Made by a program: the position numbers and the translations under genes. The notes beneath the pieces were generated by a model, which saw only the letters and a list, made by a program, of their open reading frames with translations, was not told where the DNA came from and did no database searches. Positions 1 through 10,833 of a stretch of DNA of 64,000 nucleotides are shown here, in pieces (within the stretch, counting starts at the first letter, position 1; each line of letters opens with the position of its first letter). The stretch is from Gambelia wislizenii. Lineage: Eukaryota > Chordata > Lepidosauria > Squamata > Crotaphytidae. Location of the stretch: NCBI GenBank assembly GCA_030847615.1, contig JAUMIR010000005.1, forward strand, positions 60,601,001 to 60,665,000, in the 5' to 3' direction.

Positions 1-793
1 TTCCCAAGTAGATTGATAGCACATTTCATGGGTTTCTATTTTTCCATCTGTAGGATCTTTGCATCTTATAGCAAAATATTCTGCATTTCAAAGACATTAT
101 TTGAAGTCCATGGTGTGCTCTGTGGGCGTTTGGATGGGGCCCAATAACATAATGCTGAAAATCTCTGTAGGAAGTTACTTTCTGTATAGACATCTTCATG
201 TTCATGTTTCCAAACAATATTGTTTCAAGCATTTAAAAAGATAGCATGGTACAAGGACTAAACCTTGGAGTGTTTAATTCTTCACTTGGCCACAAATGTT
301 AACTACATGACCTTTGGCAGTTCTTTGACATCCTAGCATCCTCCCCCTCCCCCTCCCCCATTTGGGATTTTGCTTTTGTTTTGTTTTTTTTAAGTAAAAA
401 AATGAGATAATAATTCTAAAGCACTAGTTCCCTAGCAGCCAAATGATGTTGTCACAACAAAGTTATAGCTTTGCTGTGCTACATGATTTTACTTAATCAT
501 TATTAAATATTTCTATCTCACTTTATCCACATTAATGAAGTCACTCCGAGCAGCCAACAACTTTAATAAAACAACTGTTAAACCTGTATCTCTTTTTTGG
601 TAAAGAATTCTAAATATCTCATGAACCTAAAAATCCTATTGGTATCAAGTTGATATAAAGTGTAACTATACCCCCTTCTCTCTCTCTCTCTCTCTCTCTT
701 TCTAAATGTGGAAATTTAGCAACCAAAGTAATGATTACTGAAATTGTGATCATCTAAAAATATATATATATACAGAGAGACACATAGAGAGGA
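1..793. other. Unannotated AT-rich sequence
   Basis: No recognisable gene or element. It holds a (TC)n microsatellite near 679-700, a short (AT)n run near 760-771 and a CCCTCC run near 341-359. Short ORFs here have no family resemblance. Confidence 0.6.
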
Positions 794-1035
794 GGAGAGC
801 CAGCATGGTGTAGTGGTTTGAGCGTTCAACTACAACTCTGGAGATTAGGGTTCAAATCCTTGCTCAGCTATGGAAACCCACTGGATGATCTTGGGTGAGA
901 CACACTCTCAGCCTCAAAGGAAAGCAAAGGCAAACCTGCTCTGAACAAATCTTGCCAAAGAAAACCACGAAAGTTTTGCCTTAGGGTCTCCATAAGTCCA
1001 AAATGACTTGAAGGCACACAACAACAACAACAACA
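794..1035 (+). mobile_element. tRNA-derived SINE with 12-bp target duplication
   Basis: The head carries the RNA polymerase III promoter boxes of a tRNA (TGGTGTAGTGG and GGGTTCAAATCC). The body and tail read CCATAAGTCC...ACTTGAAGGCACACAACAAC followed by (CAA)n. This is the common squamate tRNA SINE pattern. Perfect 12-bp direct repeats, ACATAGAGAGGA, lie at 82 to 93 of the 700s block (782-793) and at 1036-1047, so both ends are defined and the copy is full length. It makes no protein and would depend on a LINE for movement. Confidence 0.9.
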
Positions 1036-1549
1036 ACATAGAGAGGAATAACCAAATCTCTGCAGGCATTCCACCATCTGGGTGCCAATACAAAGTACTT
1101 TCCTTCATGCCTACAATTCACACCTCAGATGTTAGCCTGAGTTTTCAGAGATCCTTTGAAGATTTTTTTAAAAAATAGGTTTCTTCTGGTGCAAAGACCA
1201 GGTCCCCCAGATCCAAACCATTTAGGACCTTAAAATCTGTTGATTTAGACACAGAAATGAATTGGGAGCTAAGAAACTTGATGCACTAGGGACATCACAT
1301 AACACCTATTTCCAGTCAGCAGCTACTGTATGTTTTGCATCACTTGAAGCAAAGACAATCCCATGTGAAACATACTACATGAAGCCAACTTTTAAGTACA
1401 TTTGTTCCTCCATATCCACAGATTTGGTATCCACGGATTTAAGTATTCATGGATTGAAAATATTTTTTTTAAGTAATAATCCAAAAAGCAAAGCTTGATT
1501 TTGCCATCTTATATAAGGGACACCATTTTGCTATGCCACTGCATATAAT

Positions 1550-2069
1550 GACTATGTGACGAATGTTGCTGTCCTTGAGCAAGCAGGGATAACCAGCATT
1601 GAGGCCATGATATTGAGAACACAGCTGTGCTGGGCAGGGCACGTTTCTAGGATGGAGGACCATCGCCTCCCAAAAATAGTACTCTACGGTGAACTCGCCA
1701 CAGGTCAGTGTAAGAGGGGTGCTCCAAAAAAACAATATAAGGACTCCCTGAAACAACATCTCAGGCTCGGCCAAATTGATCACCAACAATGGTCCGCCCT
1801 GGCCTCACATCGGGAGGCATGGAGACGCACTGTCCACAATGCTGTAGCCTTATTTGAGAACTCGCGCCGAACAAGTCTTGAAGAGAAACGACAACGCAGA
1901 AACAATCACAACCCAGAAACATCACCCAAAGAGACCTTCTGCTGTGCTTTCTGCAACCGGACCTGTTTATCTCGGATTGGCCTTTTTAGTCATCAGCGCA
2001 TTTGCAGAAAGCACGGGATGAGTCCTTCCTGAATCTTCGTTTGCGAAGAAAAGTCAGAGAGAGAGAGAG
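1550..2069 (+). mobile_element. 5'-truncated zinc-finger LINE, 3' end
   Basis: A 520-bp 3' fragment of a non-LTR retrotransposon ending in a (GA)n tail. A perfect 9-bp duplication GCATATAAT flanks it at 1541-1549 and 2070-2078, which proves insertion into the TIR element around it. The same 3' end appears at 43053-44328 and 54345-54962. The duplication and 5' truncation fit target-primed reverse transcription. Confidence 0.9.
1556..2032 (+). pseudogene. C-terminal LINE polyprotein remnant with zinc finger
   Basis: An open frame of 158 codons matching the C-terminal end of a reverse-transcriptase polyprotein. Residues near 10-60 carry the conserved post-RT block (ITSIEAMI, GHVSRMEDHRLPK, LYGELATGQ). 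Residues near 128-150 form a C-x2-C-x10-H-x3-C finger (CAFC...SHQRIC), a likely nucleic-acid-binding domain. The catalytic reverse transcriptase lies upstream in full elements and is absent here. The frame is open only because the copy is fairly young. It has no promoter or start context of its own, so it is not a gene. Clade is unassigned; Vingi/ingi-like or RTE-X-like families are candidates. Confidence 0.85.
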
Positions 2070-2394
2070 CATATAATAGGACTTGAGTATTCACAGATTT
2101 TGGTATCCATGGGGGTCCTGGAACCAAACCCCAGTGAATATGAAGGGACAACTGTAATAAGGACATGCATAACTGTGGCAAACTTCTGCTTCACTCAGGA
2201 CAATTGATACACCAAGCTGCACAAAACCGCACCTGCTCACAGTTGCCACCTGTTTTTCTAGGTATGTGCAGGAACACTCCCAAACTATGAACCCGATTCT
2301 TAAAAGAGAGTGGAACTCCATCCCAAACACCTTCGCTGGGTTAACTATATGCCCAACCAACAGAATCCAACAGAAACTCTTTTTGTCTGGACTA

Positions 2395-2923
2395 GGGCTT
2401 CGTCTGGACAGGCTATTTACCCCATCTTGGCACCATCTTTGAGCCTGCAGTCTTAATGACTTTTACCATGTTTTGCCCACAGATAATCCTCATGATACCC
2501 AGGGCAAAGACAGGGCCAAAACAGGGCTAAGATGAGGTAAAGCCCAATAAACTGTTATTTTAAAATACTTGGAAATAACATTACTCTTTGAAAGAAACAG
2601 GCCAGGCCCTGCATGACAGCAGGAGGCCCTACCACCACGCTGGCCCATCGTTGCAACTGCCATCTGCGTCGCACTTTTCAGATTCAGGAAGCAAGTCTGC
2701 AGCATGTAACCAGGCTGATCACAAGCAGGGGGCCTTGCTCATGTGCTGCAGGCCTTCTGCAGGACCTGGAGAGAGGTACGCAGGCATTGGCAGCAGCGAC
2801 AGACTGGTATGGTGGTATAGACTCCATCCCATTTTGTGCCGGTAATGGGGGAGGAACAAGCTAAATCTGTGGGCAGAATACACCAGGAGGGAGCTGGCGC
2901 ATTCAGTCCCATGTAGATGAGTC
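2395..2923 (+). mobile_element. 529-bp inverted-repeat element flanked by CTA
   Basis: The ends read inward as GGGCTTCGTCTGGACAGGCT and GACTCATCTACATGGGACTG, with the 3-bp duplication CTA at 2392-2394 and 2924-2926. Its interior (GGGCAAAGACAGGGCCAAAACAG region, then CAGGCC...GGAGGC...TGCAGG) is related in order and length to 6243-6767. A 3-bp duplication suggests PIF/Harbinger-like mobilisation. No coding capacity is seen. Confidence 0.75.
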
Positions 2924-3131
2924 CTAAGTTTCAGGTAGTTTCTACCATGTCTGATCCGGACATCCACTGGAATCTAATGGGAAAAGAAGGAAGAGTTCCA
3001 ACACACTGATAACTCCATGTTCCAAATCCCTGAACAACTTTTTCTAGTGGCTTTAGGTAGATATTAAACAGTATGAACAACAAGATAGTGCCATGCAGAA
3101 TCCCACAAGATGATAGCCATACAGAAGACCA

Positions 3132-3290
3132 GCAGTCTATCAGTTTTCCTTGGTTTTTTAACAGGGCTGTGAGGCAGTGTTCTGGAAGAGTTTCTTTCTG
3201 ATGTTTCACCTGCATCTATGGCTGGCATCTTCAGAGAATGGCTGGATAGGAGTGTATGTGGAGTTTATAAACTGTGAACTTTTGAATCAG
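3132..3290 (-). mobile_element. Penelope-like element tail fragment
   Basis: Read on the minus strand it matches the tail of the Penelope-like element at 16420-16560: TTCACAG...TAAACTCCACATACACTCCTA, then AGCCATTCTCTGAAGATG and TGCAGGTGAAAC. The segment includes a hammerhead-like core with CTGAAGA at 3228-3234 and GAAAC at 3203-3207 (minus strand). Only the tail is present. Confidence 0.7.
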
Positions 3291-3550
3291 AAGTCCTAGA
3301 ATCTCTCTGCCAGTATGGCCAAAACCTTCCCATTTATTTTGTAGTTTTTAACATTTCAGTATTGCTAAATGGCTTTTGGAGTTTTTAAATGAAAAGTGTT
3401 ATAGAAATGTATTAATGAAATAAGCATTCTAAGGCACTGAGCTTGTGCAGTCCTCATTTGGCTGTTTGGGAGTGGATCTTTGGGATTTTAAAAGCTATTT
3501 ATTTCTTTTGCATACCTTGCATACCTTGAGTTTTACTTAAAGTTGCTTTG

Positions 3551-3783
3551 TTGTGGTAGTTGCGTGCCTTCAAGTCATTTCTGACTTATGGCAACCCTAA
3601 AGCAAACCTATCACAGTTTTCTTGGCAGCATTTGTTCAGAGTGCGGTTGCTCTTGCCTTCCTCTGAAGCTGAAGAAAGTGTGACTTGTCCAAGGCCGTCC
3701 AGTAGGTTTCCGTGGCTGAGCAGGAATTCGAACCCTGGCTTCTCAGTGTCCAAGACTGTCACTCAAACCGCTACACCTAGCTC
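3551..3783 (-). mobile_element. tRNA-derived SINE, minus strand
   Basis: The plus strand reads as the reverse complement of the SINE at 794-1035. It begins with the tail (GTGCCTTCAAGTCATTTCTGA) and ends with the tRNA head (CAGGAATTCGAACCCTGGCT ... CAAACCGCTACACC). It is near full length and moderately diverged; I found no clear target duplication. Confidence 0.85.
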
Positions 3784-4659
3784 CTTTTTGTTTTTCAGTA
3801 GCCCCAGTTCTATTGGCACTCAGCTTACATGAGTTTGCTTATTAGAGCAAACATCATAGTATTGCCTGCTGTGGTCTAACATGAAAAAACTGGGATACAA
3901 GCTGATTCTTTTCAGTGCTGACGTTACCGGTCTTACTTCTTTATTGTTTGAAAAAGAAAAGAAAAAAAGGGGGGGGACTATTGAGAAGTGGGGAAGCTAT
4001 AGAAGGACTAGATATTAATGATCGTCTGAAATTAACTGAGGCTGTTATCTTTGGGAGTTTTTAATGTACTAAACATGACATGTCTGACATGTTCCAATTC
4101 ATTGCAGGAGGGATGTACGTGTGTGAGAGTCAGAAAATACTGTTGGTATTTATCCAAATTGAAATATACATCATGTTATGAGATGATGAACAACATAAAT
4201 GCCTATGAGATAACGAACAACCCAAATGCCACTTGTTCCGGCCTAAGATGAAGCTCACAGTTGCAGTTTTGTAAAACCATCCCAAAAGAAAACAAAAGCC
4301 AACTTGTATTCTTTTAATCAATAAAATAATAATAAAGGTTTTCAATATTACTTAAAAACCATGCCACCTAGTGGTTGCATTGATTTAGTTCTATTGTACT
4401 TAATCATTACTGACACTATTTGCCATATAACATTATTCCTCTTATTCCCTTATGAAAAGTTTCAGCACTGTTTTCTTTTTATGTTAGAAGCAGAAAAGTC
4501 TGATAGAATATTTTCAACTTGAATGTACTGACAGCTTAAAGGAGAGTGATACAGGCTTCCTTCTTGAAGACCAAGCTCTTCCCCAATACATTCTCATTAA
4601 TATCATGTACAGGAGACAAAGAAACAACCTGTTAGGACAGTACAGAAAACTGTGTGTCC
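3784..4659. other. Unannotated sequence
   Basis: Contains a poly-purine/poly-G stretch near 3953-3978 and AT-rich sequence. No element or gene recognised. Confidence 0.5.
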
Positions 4660-4832
4660 CATCAATTATACAGAACAGGGATGGCTGACTTACAGCCCTC
4701 CACATGTTGTTGAACTGCAACTGCCATCTTCCCTCATCATCGGCTAGGTTGCCTAGGGGTAGGGCTGATGAGAACTGAAATTCACATGTGGAGAGCCATA
4801 AATTGCCCACTCCAGGTTTAGAATATAGCAAT
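4660..4832. mobile_element. Short fold-back DNA transposon
   Basis: The arms CAGCCCTCCACATGTTGTTG and the inverted GAATTTCAGTTCTCATC...CACATGTGGAGAGCC pair around GGCTAGGTTGCC. This matches a very common squamate fold-back repeat, with a diverged relative at 46372-46515. It is probably a non-autonomous hAT-type element, but no 8-bp duplication is readable here. Confidence 0.6.
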
Positions 4833-4950
4833 GAGAGCATCCACAAGACAATCCACAAGGTTCACTTGCTCCCCGCTTCCCCGGAGGAACATGAGCACAA
4901 TGGAAGCTTCCCACTGGTTCCTCTAGTTTCCTTTAATCTTCCTTTCATTT

Positions 4951-5340
4951 AGGGTTGCCAGGGATCCCTTATTATTAAGAGGTGTCTGCTATTTGAAGGC
5001 CAGAAAGCTTCTCCCTTATAGGGATGGTGAGTGTCCTTTATTATGAGGAATGTCCCCTACCTGAGGATTAGAAAGCTTTTCCTTTTATATAGCTTGAACA
5101 AGATGCCAAAAACCTTGTATTTTGGGGTATGGGCCGTTCTTAAAGACAGAAATCTGTGCATCATGTAATTTATGAGTGTAGACGTGTTAATTTTACAGGG
5201 AAATAGATTAACTGAAATCAATACTTCATTTGGTGTTTGGGTGGAACACTAACTTGTTAACAGCTGGCTCCCGGTTGTCAACCCTGCATGTCATGAACTT
5301 CGACAGTCCCTTACTGTTGTTTTCAAAACCTGGCAACACT
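4951..5340. mobile_element. Possible 390-bp terminal-inverted-repeat element
   Basis: The left end AGGGTTGCCAGGGATCCCTT and the right end, read inward as AGTGTTGCCAGGTTTTGAAA, share GTTGCCAGG. The interior repeats a motif (AGAAAGCTT...CCCTTATAG / AGAAAGCTTTTCCTTTTATA). No convincing target duplication was found, so the call is tentative. Confidence 0.4.
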
Positions 5341-6239
5341 ACCTAATTTTCATTTCTGAGGATAACAGTGGGGACTGCCAAGTGAACAGTGTTTTGTCTT
5401 CTGAAATTTCCACATTACTCTTCAGTGATTGACCAAATCTCTCTCCCTCTCTCTCTTTCTCTAACTCAAGATAAAACTAGGCAATGTTTTAGAGAGGTAG
5501 GAAGAGCTACAGCATTTCTTTCTTACTATAAAGTAACCACAGGGAGATTTAAACCTTTGCCCTCACTACTGCCACTCCAAATGGAGGGAATTTTAATGTC
5601 AAAAGTGATAATAGATCACACCTCTTTTTTGCCAATAAAAAACTCCAGTGTGTATGGGGGGGGGGTGTATGACACAATCCAGATTGGAACAAGGGGGGGG
5701 ATTAAAGTGCCACAACTCCACAGTAGGGGCCCAATACAGAATGGGTTCTCTGTGCTTACTGTAGAGTAAGAAAGGAAGGGTTGATGTAGTTGTGAGCTAT
5801 GTCTTTAAAACAGGGCTCAGGCTGAGTCCTCAGGAGCCCTCAGCTCTGTGTGTGTAGCTGGACATAAGGTTAACCAGAGAACTGCAGTCTGGAACATCTG
5901 CCTGACCTGTGAACTAAACTCAGACATCCCCCCACCCCTGCAACCATTGCTCTTCTAAGCTGGAGACAGGGCCCTCCAAGACATGGAGCTCTAAAGGGCT
6001 TTCTGTCTGAGTTGACACCTTAGCTATTCAAGCATTCAGAGTGAACATGTAAGGAAGGGGATACATTAAACATGATCTCTCTGTCATAGCTTTCCATACA
6101 TGAAAAGGACATCTGGAAAGAAAAGCCTCCTGTATCCATGGAAGCTCCCTAGAGATTCAGAAGCTTGGCCAATTCCAGATCATGTGGAGTATATCTCTGT
6201 AAAAAAGAAGCTGTCCTCTTCAGACAGTTACTTTTCACA
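5341..6239. other. Unannotated sequence
   Basis: Contains a short CTCTCTC run near 5443-5462 and two poly-G runs near 5659 and 5692. The 126-codon ORF at 5389-5769 has no recognisable domain and is probably chance. Confidence 0.5.
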
Positions 6240-6242
6240 CTA

Positions 6243-6767
6243 GGGATTTGTCTACACCAGCCAAATGCCCTGGCTTGCCTCCATTCCAGAGCCCTGCAGT
6301 CCAAATGATGCAGGGCATTTACCCCAATCTGCCCCTGGGAAGTCCAAACAACCCCCAGGGCAGATATGGGGCTTGAACAGGGACAAACCGGGATAGGGCC
6401 CTTTACCACATTTTAAGAAAATACCTGGTTTAATTCATTTCCACCAGATCAGACCCCGCATGTCCATAGGAGCCCATCCCAGAACACCCACCACCAGCTC
6501 CCTAGCTCTCCCGGGAGCCAGGCAGGGGTCTTGCAGCACGTGACTAAGGCTGGTCACATGCAAAAGGGTTTAGTCACATGTTGTGGGACCCTTGCCTGCC
6601 TTCCAAGTTAGCAGAGAAAATGACAGTAGCGGCAGCTTCCGCAATGGGCTGGTCTCCTGTTTGGACCCCAGCCCGTTTTCTTCTGGTAAGGTGGGGGGAA
6701 CAGACCACTTCTGCAGCCAGGATATGCCAGCAAGGAACCAGCTTATCCTGGCTAGTGTAGATGAGCC
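6243..6767 (+). mobile_element. 525-bp inverted-repeat element flanked by CTA
   Basis: The ends read inward as GGGATTTGTCTACACCAGCC and GGCTCATCTACACTAGCCAG, flanked by CTA at 6240-6242 and 6768-6770. Length and interior order match 2395-2923. A fragment of the same end lies at 30641-30678. It is non-coding and most likely mobilised in trans by a Harbinger-like transposase. Confidence 0.8.
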
Positions 6768-6805
6768 CTAAGAGAGCAAAGAACAGTGGTGGGTCTAGTG
6801 TGGGT

Positions 6806-7103
6806 CTAGGGAGGCCTGATGGTGTAGTGGTTAAATGCCAGTACTGCAGCCACCATGTTGTGAGTTCGATCCTGCAGGGCTCCAAGGTTGACTCAGCCTT
6901 CCATCCTTTTGTATAATGCATAGCCAGCTTGTTGGGGGCAATTAGCTAATACATTGTAAACTGCTTAGAGAGTGCCTAGTGGTATAAAGCGGTGTAGATG
7001 TGTAAGTGCTATTGCTAAACAATTTGTAAGCTGCTCTGAGAGCCTTTGTGGCTGAAGGGCGGGGTATAAATACTCTAAAATTAATAAATAATAAATAAAT
7101 AGT
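6806..7103 (+). mobile_element. tRNA-derived SINE of a second family with L2-like tail
   Basis: The tRNA-like head carries GGTGTAGTGGTTAAATG and GTGAGTTCGATCC. The body includes ACTCAGCCTTCCATCC and TACATTGTAAACTGCTTAGAG, and the 3' end reads GGGCGGGGTATAAAT with an (AATAAAT)n tail. The 3' end resembles LINE2-type tails and differs from the CACACAACAAC SINEs nearby. Its 3' half recurs at 57795-57942. Confidence 0.85.
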
Positions 7104-8536
7104 GTGTTCTTTTCCTCGTGTTGATCTTATCTACATTCTGAATGTCTGAGTAGGGCATTTGCCTGACCTAGAATACCTTCCTACTCCTGGCCTTCCTAGT
7201 CCATGGCTTTGGCTTTGACGCCATGATTTTTCCTTGGCTTTGATTTTGTTACTGCTGGTTCACCTCAGACAGCTGTGTATGGCTTAGCCCTTACTCTCTC
7301 ATACACATGCTCTCTCTCTCTGTCTTACCATAAATTGGGCTGGCAATAATGATTTTGAAGGTAGAGATTTATGACTGACTCTTCCTTCAATGGAATAAAT
7401 TTATAACACAAATACTCAAGAAGCTTGATATGGTACCATTCATTTTTTTCCATTTCACCTCACACTTTTCTTCAAATTGGCAAAATCAACATGAGAAAAT
7501 AAGAATGAAGTGATTTGATTTATTGTGAAGAAAAATATTCAGTTGCAAATTAAGGCCAAAAGAAAAAAAGAGAGGGGAGAATAAAAGTATACAGAAGCAA
7601 CATCTACTGACCACTGTAAGCAAAGAAAAAGGATCTGTCATGCCAGATCACAAAGCTTTCTACCTGGTATGATTCCAAGGGCAATCCTGGTTCATGCTCA
7701 TGGTAAATGAAGATAACACATCCCCCATGTGATTAGACTAGCATTCAAGGCCAGAACAAAAGACTGCTGGCTAGACACAAAGTGGTCAAGTGAACTGGCT
7801 TTTAAGACAGGCTCAAGTACTTGTCTCCTTGCCTTGTTAGGCTTGCTATGAAAAGAGCTTCTATATAATAGAACAACAATGAATCACTTTACCAAATAAG
7901 GTGATTTTTTTTAACCCTTATGTACAGAAATAGACAAACTTGCATCCAGCAAATTGGTATTATCTGAGTACAATGAGAATTCCAATGTATTGCAGAGTAT
8001 AACAATGACCCACATCCAAAGGAGTGTGTGTAGATTTAAATGTCCCCACCCAAACTCCCAGAGCTTAAAAAAAATACTAGATGTAATAAAATTAAAATAA
8101 AATAAAGAATGCACATTTTGTACTGTGGGTTATTTCCTGACCTCATTGTAGTTTAATGTCCCCCCAGTTGAATACTGCAGTTTCCCCTGAATAGGGCTGA
8201 CCCACTGAGACAGCCAGAGCACATCAATTCTGCTTTGCTGCACTGTGGATTGTATATTGGCTGGGACAAAGTAATATCCCAATGGCAAAAATCAATAGCT
8301 TTTTTTTTTGTCTCAGCCATTTCATTCTCAATAGGAGGGAACTGTACTTGGTAAGTAGCTGAAATTGGGAAACACTGTTTACAACTGTACAAGTGACAAT
8401 GTCATACAATGACCTATGGCCATCATACATCCACCTCTGTGTGCATTCTATAAGACAAAGGTACATCAGGGTGACTAAAATGCAGTGCACGAAGGTTAAT
8501 TTAAGAAGAGAAAATGAACCAAAATGTCTTACACAC
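7104..8536. other. Unannotated sequence
   Basis: AT-rich, with a short CT run near 7308-7322. No element or gene recognised. Confidence 0.5.
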
Positions 8537-8539
8537 TTA

Positions 8540-8867
8540 GGAGATTTTCAGACGCTTGGAAAAAGCCCCAAAGGAGCTCGCGAGAACAACGTCACTGTAC
8601 TGGGAACGGGTTCCGGTTCCACATGTCATCATCCTGATGTGCTTACTCCATCCTCCCTCCATGCTGATGCGATGAAAAAGGTATTGCTTTCCATTAGTGG
8701 GTATTTCTGCTAATAAAAAGCAGCACCTTTTTCATCGCATCAACACAGAGGGAAGACAGAGCAAGCACGTGAGGAGGACAACATCATGCGATACCAGGAC
8801 CCATACCCAGTAGTGACATTGTTCTCGCGACCGCCTTTGGGGCTTTTGCAAGTGCCTGATAATCTCC
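8540..8867. mobile_element. Palindromic MITE, 328 bp
   Basis: Inverted ends GGAGATTTTCAGACGCTTGG and GGAGATTATCAGGCACTTGC. The long arms pair AAAGCCCCAAAGG, CTCGCGAGAACAA and GATGCGATGAAAAAGG with their complements around an AT-rich centre near 8705. Flanks are TTA on the left and ATA on the right, a slightly decayed 3-bp duplication. Same end family as 9683, 24089, 31710, 49993, 20905 and 26603. Confidence 0.8.
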
Positions 8868-8870
8868 ATA

Positions 8871-9679
8871 ATCGTCATTAATCTATTTGCATATGGGACA
8901 GTTCCGAAATCCAACTACATTGGTTGGCCCTACTATTAGGCAGAGTGAGGCAGCCACCAGTTGGCAGATGTTGGAGGAGGCAACATGTTAAGAGGACAAG
9001 GTTTTGTGTGCCATACAGTCTGTTCTGATCCCATAAACTAGTCCACTGCCTTCAGGAGCAGAGTAGGATGCTGTCCTGTGGACATTGTTGTAGTAAGATT
9101 AATCTGCCAGCCCAGTTATTTTCCATTTGTGAACCTGGGTGGCCAGGTTGGAGCAAACCAACCTTCCTGTCTTTTATCTCAGGCAGCAAGTGTCTTGGGC
9201 CATCCCTGTGCAACTATATTGTAGGCAATAGTATTACAGTGTCTAATGGTACTCTCTTTTAAAATTTTTATTTCCAAGGTCTTTGGTTCTTACTGACAGT
9301 CTTATGGTGCAATTATACACTTACATACATGTGCTTCATTTGACAACTGCAAAATGAAGAAATGATTCTGTGTCAATAACAGCAGATCAGTTTTTTGTAT
9401 CTCTTGACATCATCCCAAATTCAATATGTAATGGTCTGTAACTGTATAATAAAGATTGGATTGGAATTTCAATATTTTTTTTTTATAAAGAGCTGTCTAC
9501 GTGTCTGAAGGGAAACATTAGATGATGAAGTAAATGATAAACATGTATGTGTCAGCCAACTCCGCATCTGTTACTTCTTCAAATGCATACCTGCATGCAT
9601 AAATAGAGAAACATTCTCACACACTAGCATGTACGGAATGGTTATTTCTGAACACAACCCAGCTTTACACAATCCACAC
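8871..9679. other. Unannotated sequence
   Basis: AT-rich DNA with nothing recognised. Confidence 0.5.
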
Positions 9680-9682
9680 TAA

Positions 9683-10011
9683 GGAGATTTTCAGACGCGA
9701 TTTTCGGCAGGATATATTGCAAAACAGCTCTGTTGCTGCTGCGCGGCAGGGGAGCTGTTTCAGACTACGCCGTCCCTCTGCCAAAACCCTCCATGTCACT
9801 TCCATAACAGAATGGAGGAAACCGCGTCGTATTTCATTTACGATTGTTGCCCGTGAGTGAAATACAACGCGGTTTCCTCCATTCTGTCACGGAAGTGACA
9901 CGGAGGGTTTCGGCAGAGGGACAGCGTCGTCCGAAACAGCTCCCCTGCCGCGCGGCAGCAACGGAGCTGTTTTGCTATATATCCTGCCGAAAATCGCGTC
10001 TGAAAATATCC
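9683..10011. mobile_element. Near-perfect palindromic MITE, 329 bp
   Basis: Ends GGAGATTTTCAGACGCGATT and GGATATTTTCAGACGCGATT. Almost the whole element is one inverted repeat around about 9850, with arms carrying AACAGCTC, GCGCGGCAGGGGAGCTGTTT, CCGTCCCTCTGCC and GGAAACCGCG. Flanks are TAA and TAT. The element is CpG-rich in an AT-rich neighbourhood and could extrude as a cruciform or fold as one RNA hairpin. It has no coding capacity. Confidence 0.85.
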
Positions 10012-10014
10012 TAT

Positions 10015-10740
10015 GTCTAATAGGCAGATCGGACGTCTTCAGGCAGGTTTCCATCAATGTTAATATGATATTTTACACTTTAAAGTGCTTGCTATGTTTC
10101 ATATTGTAAATGTACAAAAAATTGAAACTGCTATTGTCATTACGGTTATTACTATTAATCAGTGGTTGATAACAAAGAAAGCAGATGTTTGCAGACAAAA
10201 CATCATAGATGACCAAATGAAAGCCATCAGAGATCCCATATGGCCCCAGGTCATCCAATAAATATCACAAACTTACAGTTTATATGATAGGAGCAGGAAA
10301 TCAAACACAGCTTGCACATATTGTTGCTCATGAGGATGAAAGTAAATAGCAACCCATCACACTTATTCCAACTGTCCCTACTGACCTATTTTCTGATTCC
10401 TATCCTAAACATAGCATTGTGATTTCACAAGTAAGTGAGGCTTGCTTTGATTCACTAAATTCAAGTTGCTTTATTTTTATGGCCTTCCTAGTGTAACTAA
10501 AGGACAAAGATACCCACCAAATTGGAAAACAGTACAGATCAACCTACAGCAGAATAAATGAATACATCTATAGCAGGAAGACAGCCTTTAGTAAGATGTA
10601 ACTGAGGTGGAGGACTTGGCCAGCAAACCTCAACCAAGACTTAAGCTCTTACAAAGGCTCAAACTAGGTTATACATTTATATGGTTTTTATAGATGTGCT
10701 CTCTCAAGTGGTGAAAGACGTGTGTTTATCACAGAATATG
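10015..10740. other. Unannotated sequence
   Basis: AT-rich, no element or gene recognised. Confidence 0.5.
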
Positions 10741-10833
10741 AATTAACCCCATGTTAACCTCTGTATTTACCAATCACATCTAGTGTGCTTACTTTTGTGA
10801 TTGGTAGAAACAGAGGTTAACATGGGGTTAATT
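10741..10833. repeat. 38-bp inverted repeat with 17-nt spacer
   Basis: The arm at 10741-10778 (AATTAACCCCATGTTAACCT ... CCAATCACA) is the reverse complement of 10796-10833 with two mismatches. It is probably the core of a decayed fold-back transposon, as the similarity does not continue outward. Confidence 0.75.

Larger units (their letters stand above)
1399..2154 (+). mobile_element. Tigger-like TIR element split by a LINE
   Basis: The left end CATTTGTTCCTCCATATCCA and the right end, read inward as CAGTTGTCCCTTCATATTCA, are inverted repeats flanked by TA. They resemble pogo/Tigger-type ends of the Tc1/mariner superfamily. The element is non-autonomous, and a LINE 3' fragment occupies 1550-2069, leaving about 230 bp of original element. 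Superfamily is inferred from end sequence and TA duplication only. Confidence 0.7.

Noticed and set aside
795..870. A functional tRNA gene
   Set aside because: A and B boxes are present, but the sequence does not fold as a tRNA with mature ends and is the head of a SINE.
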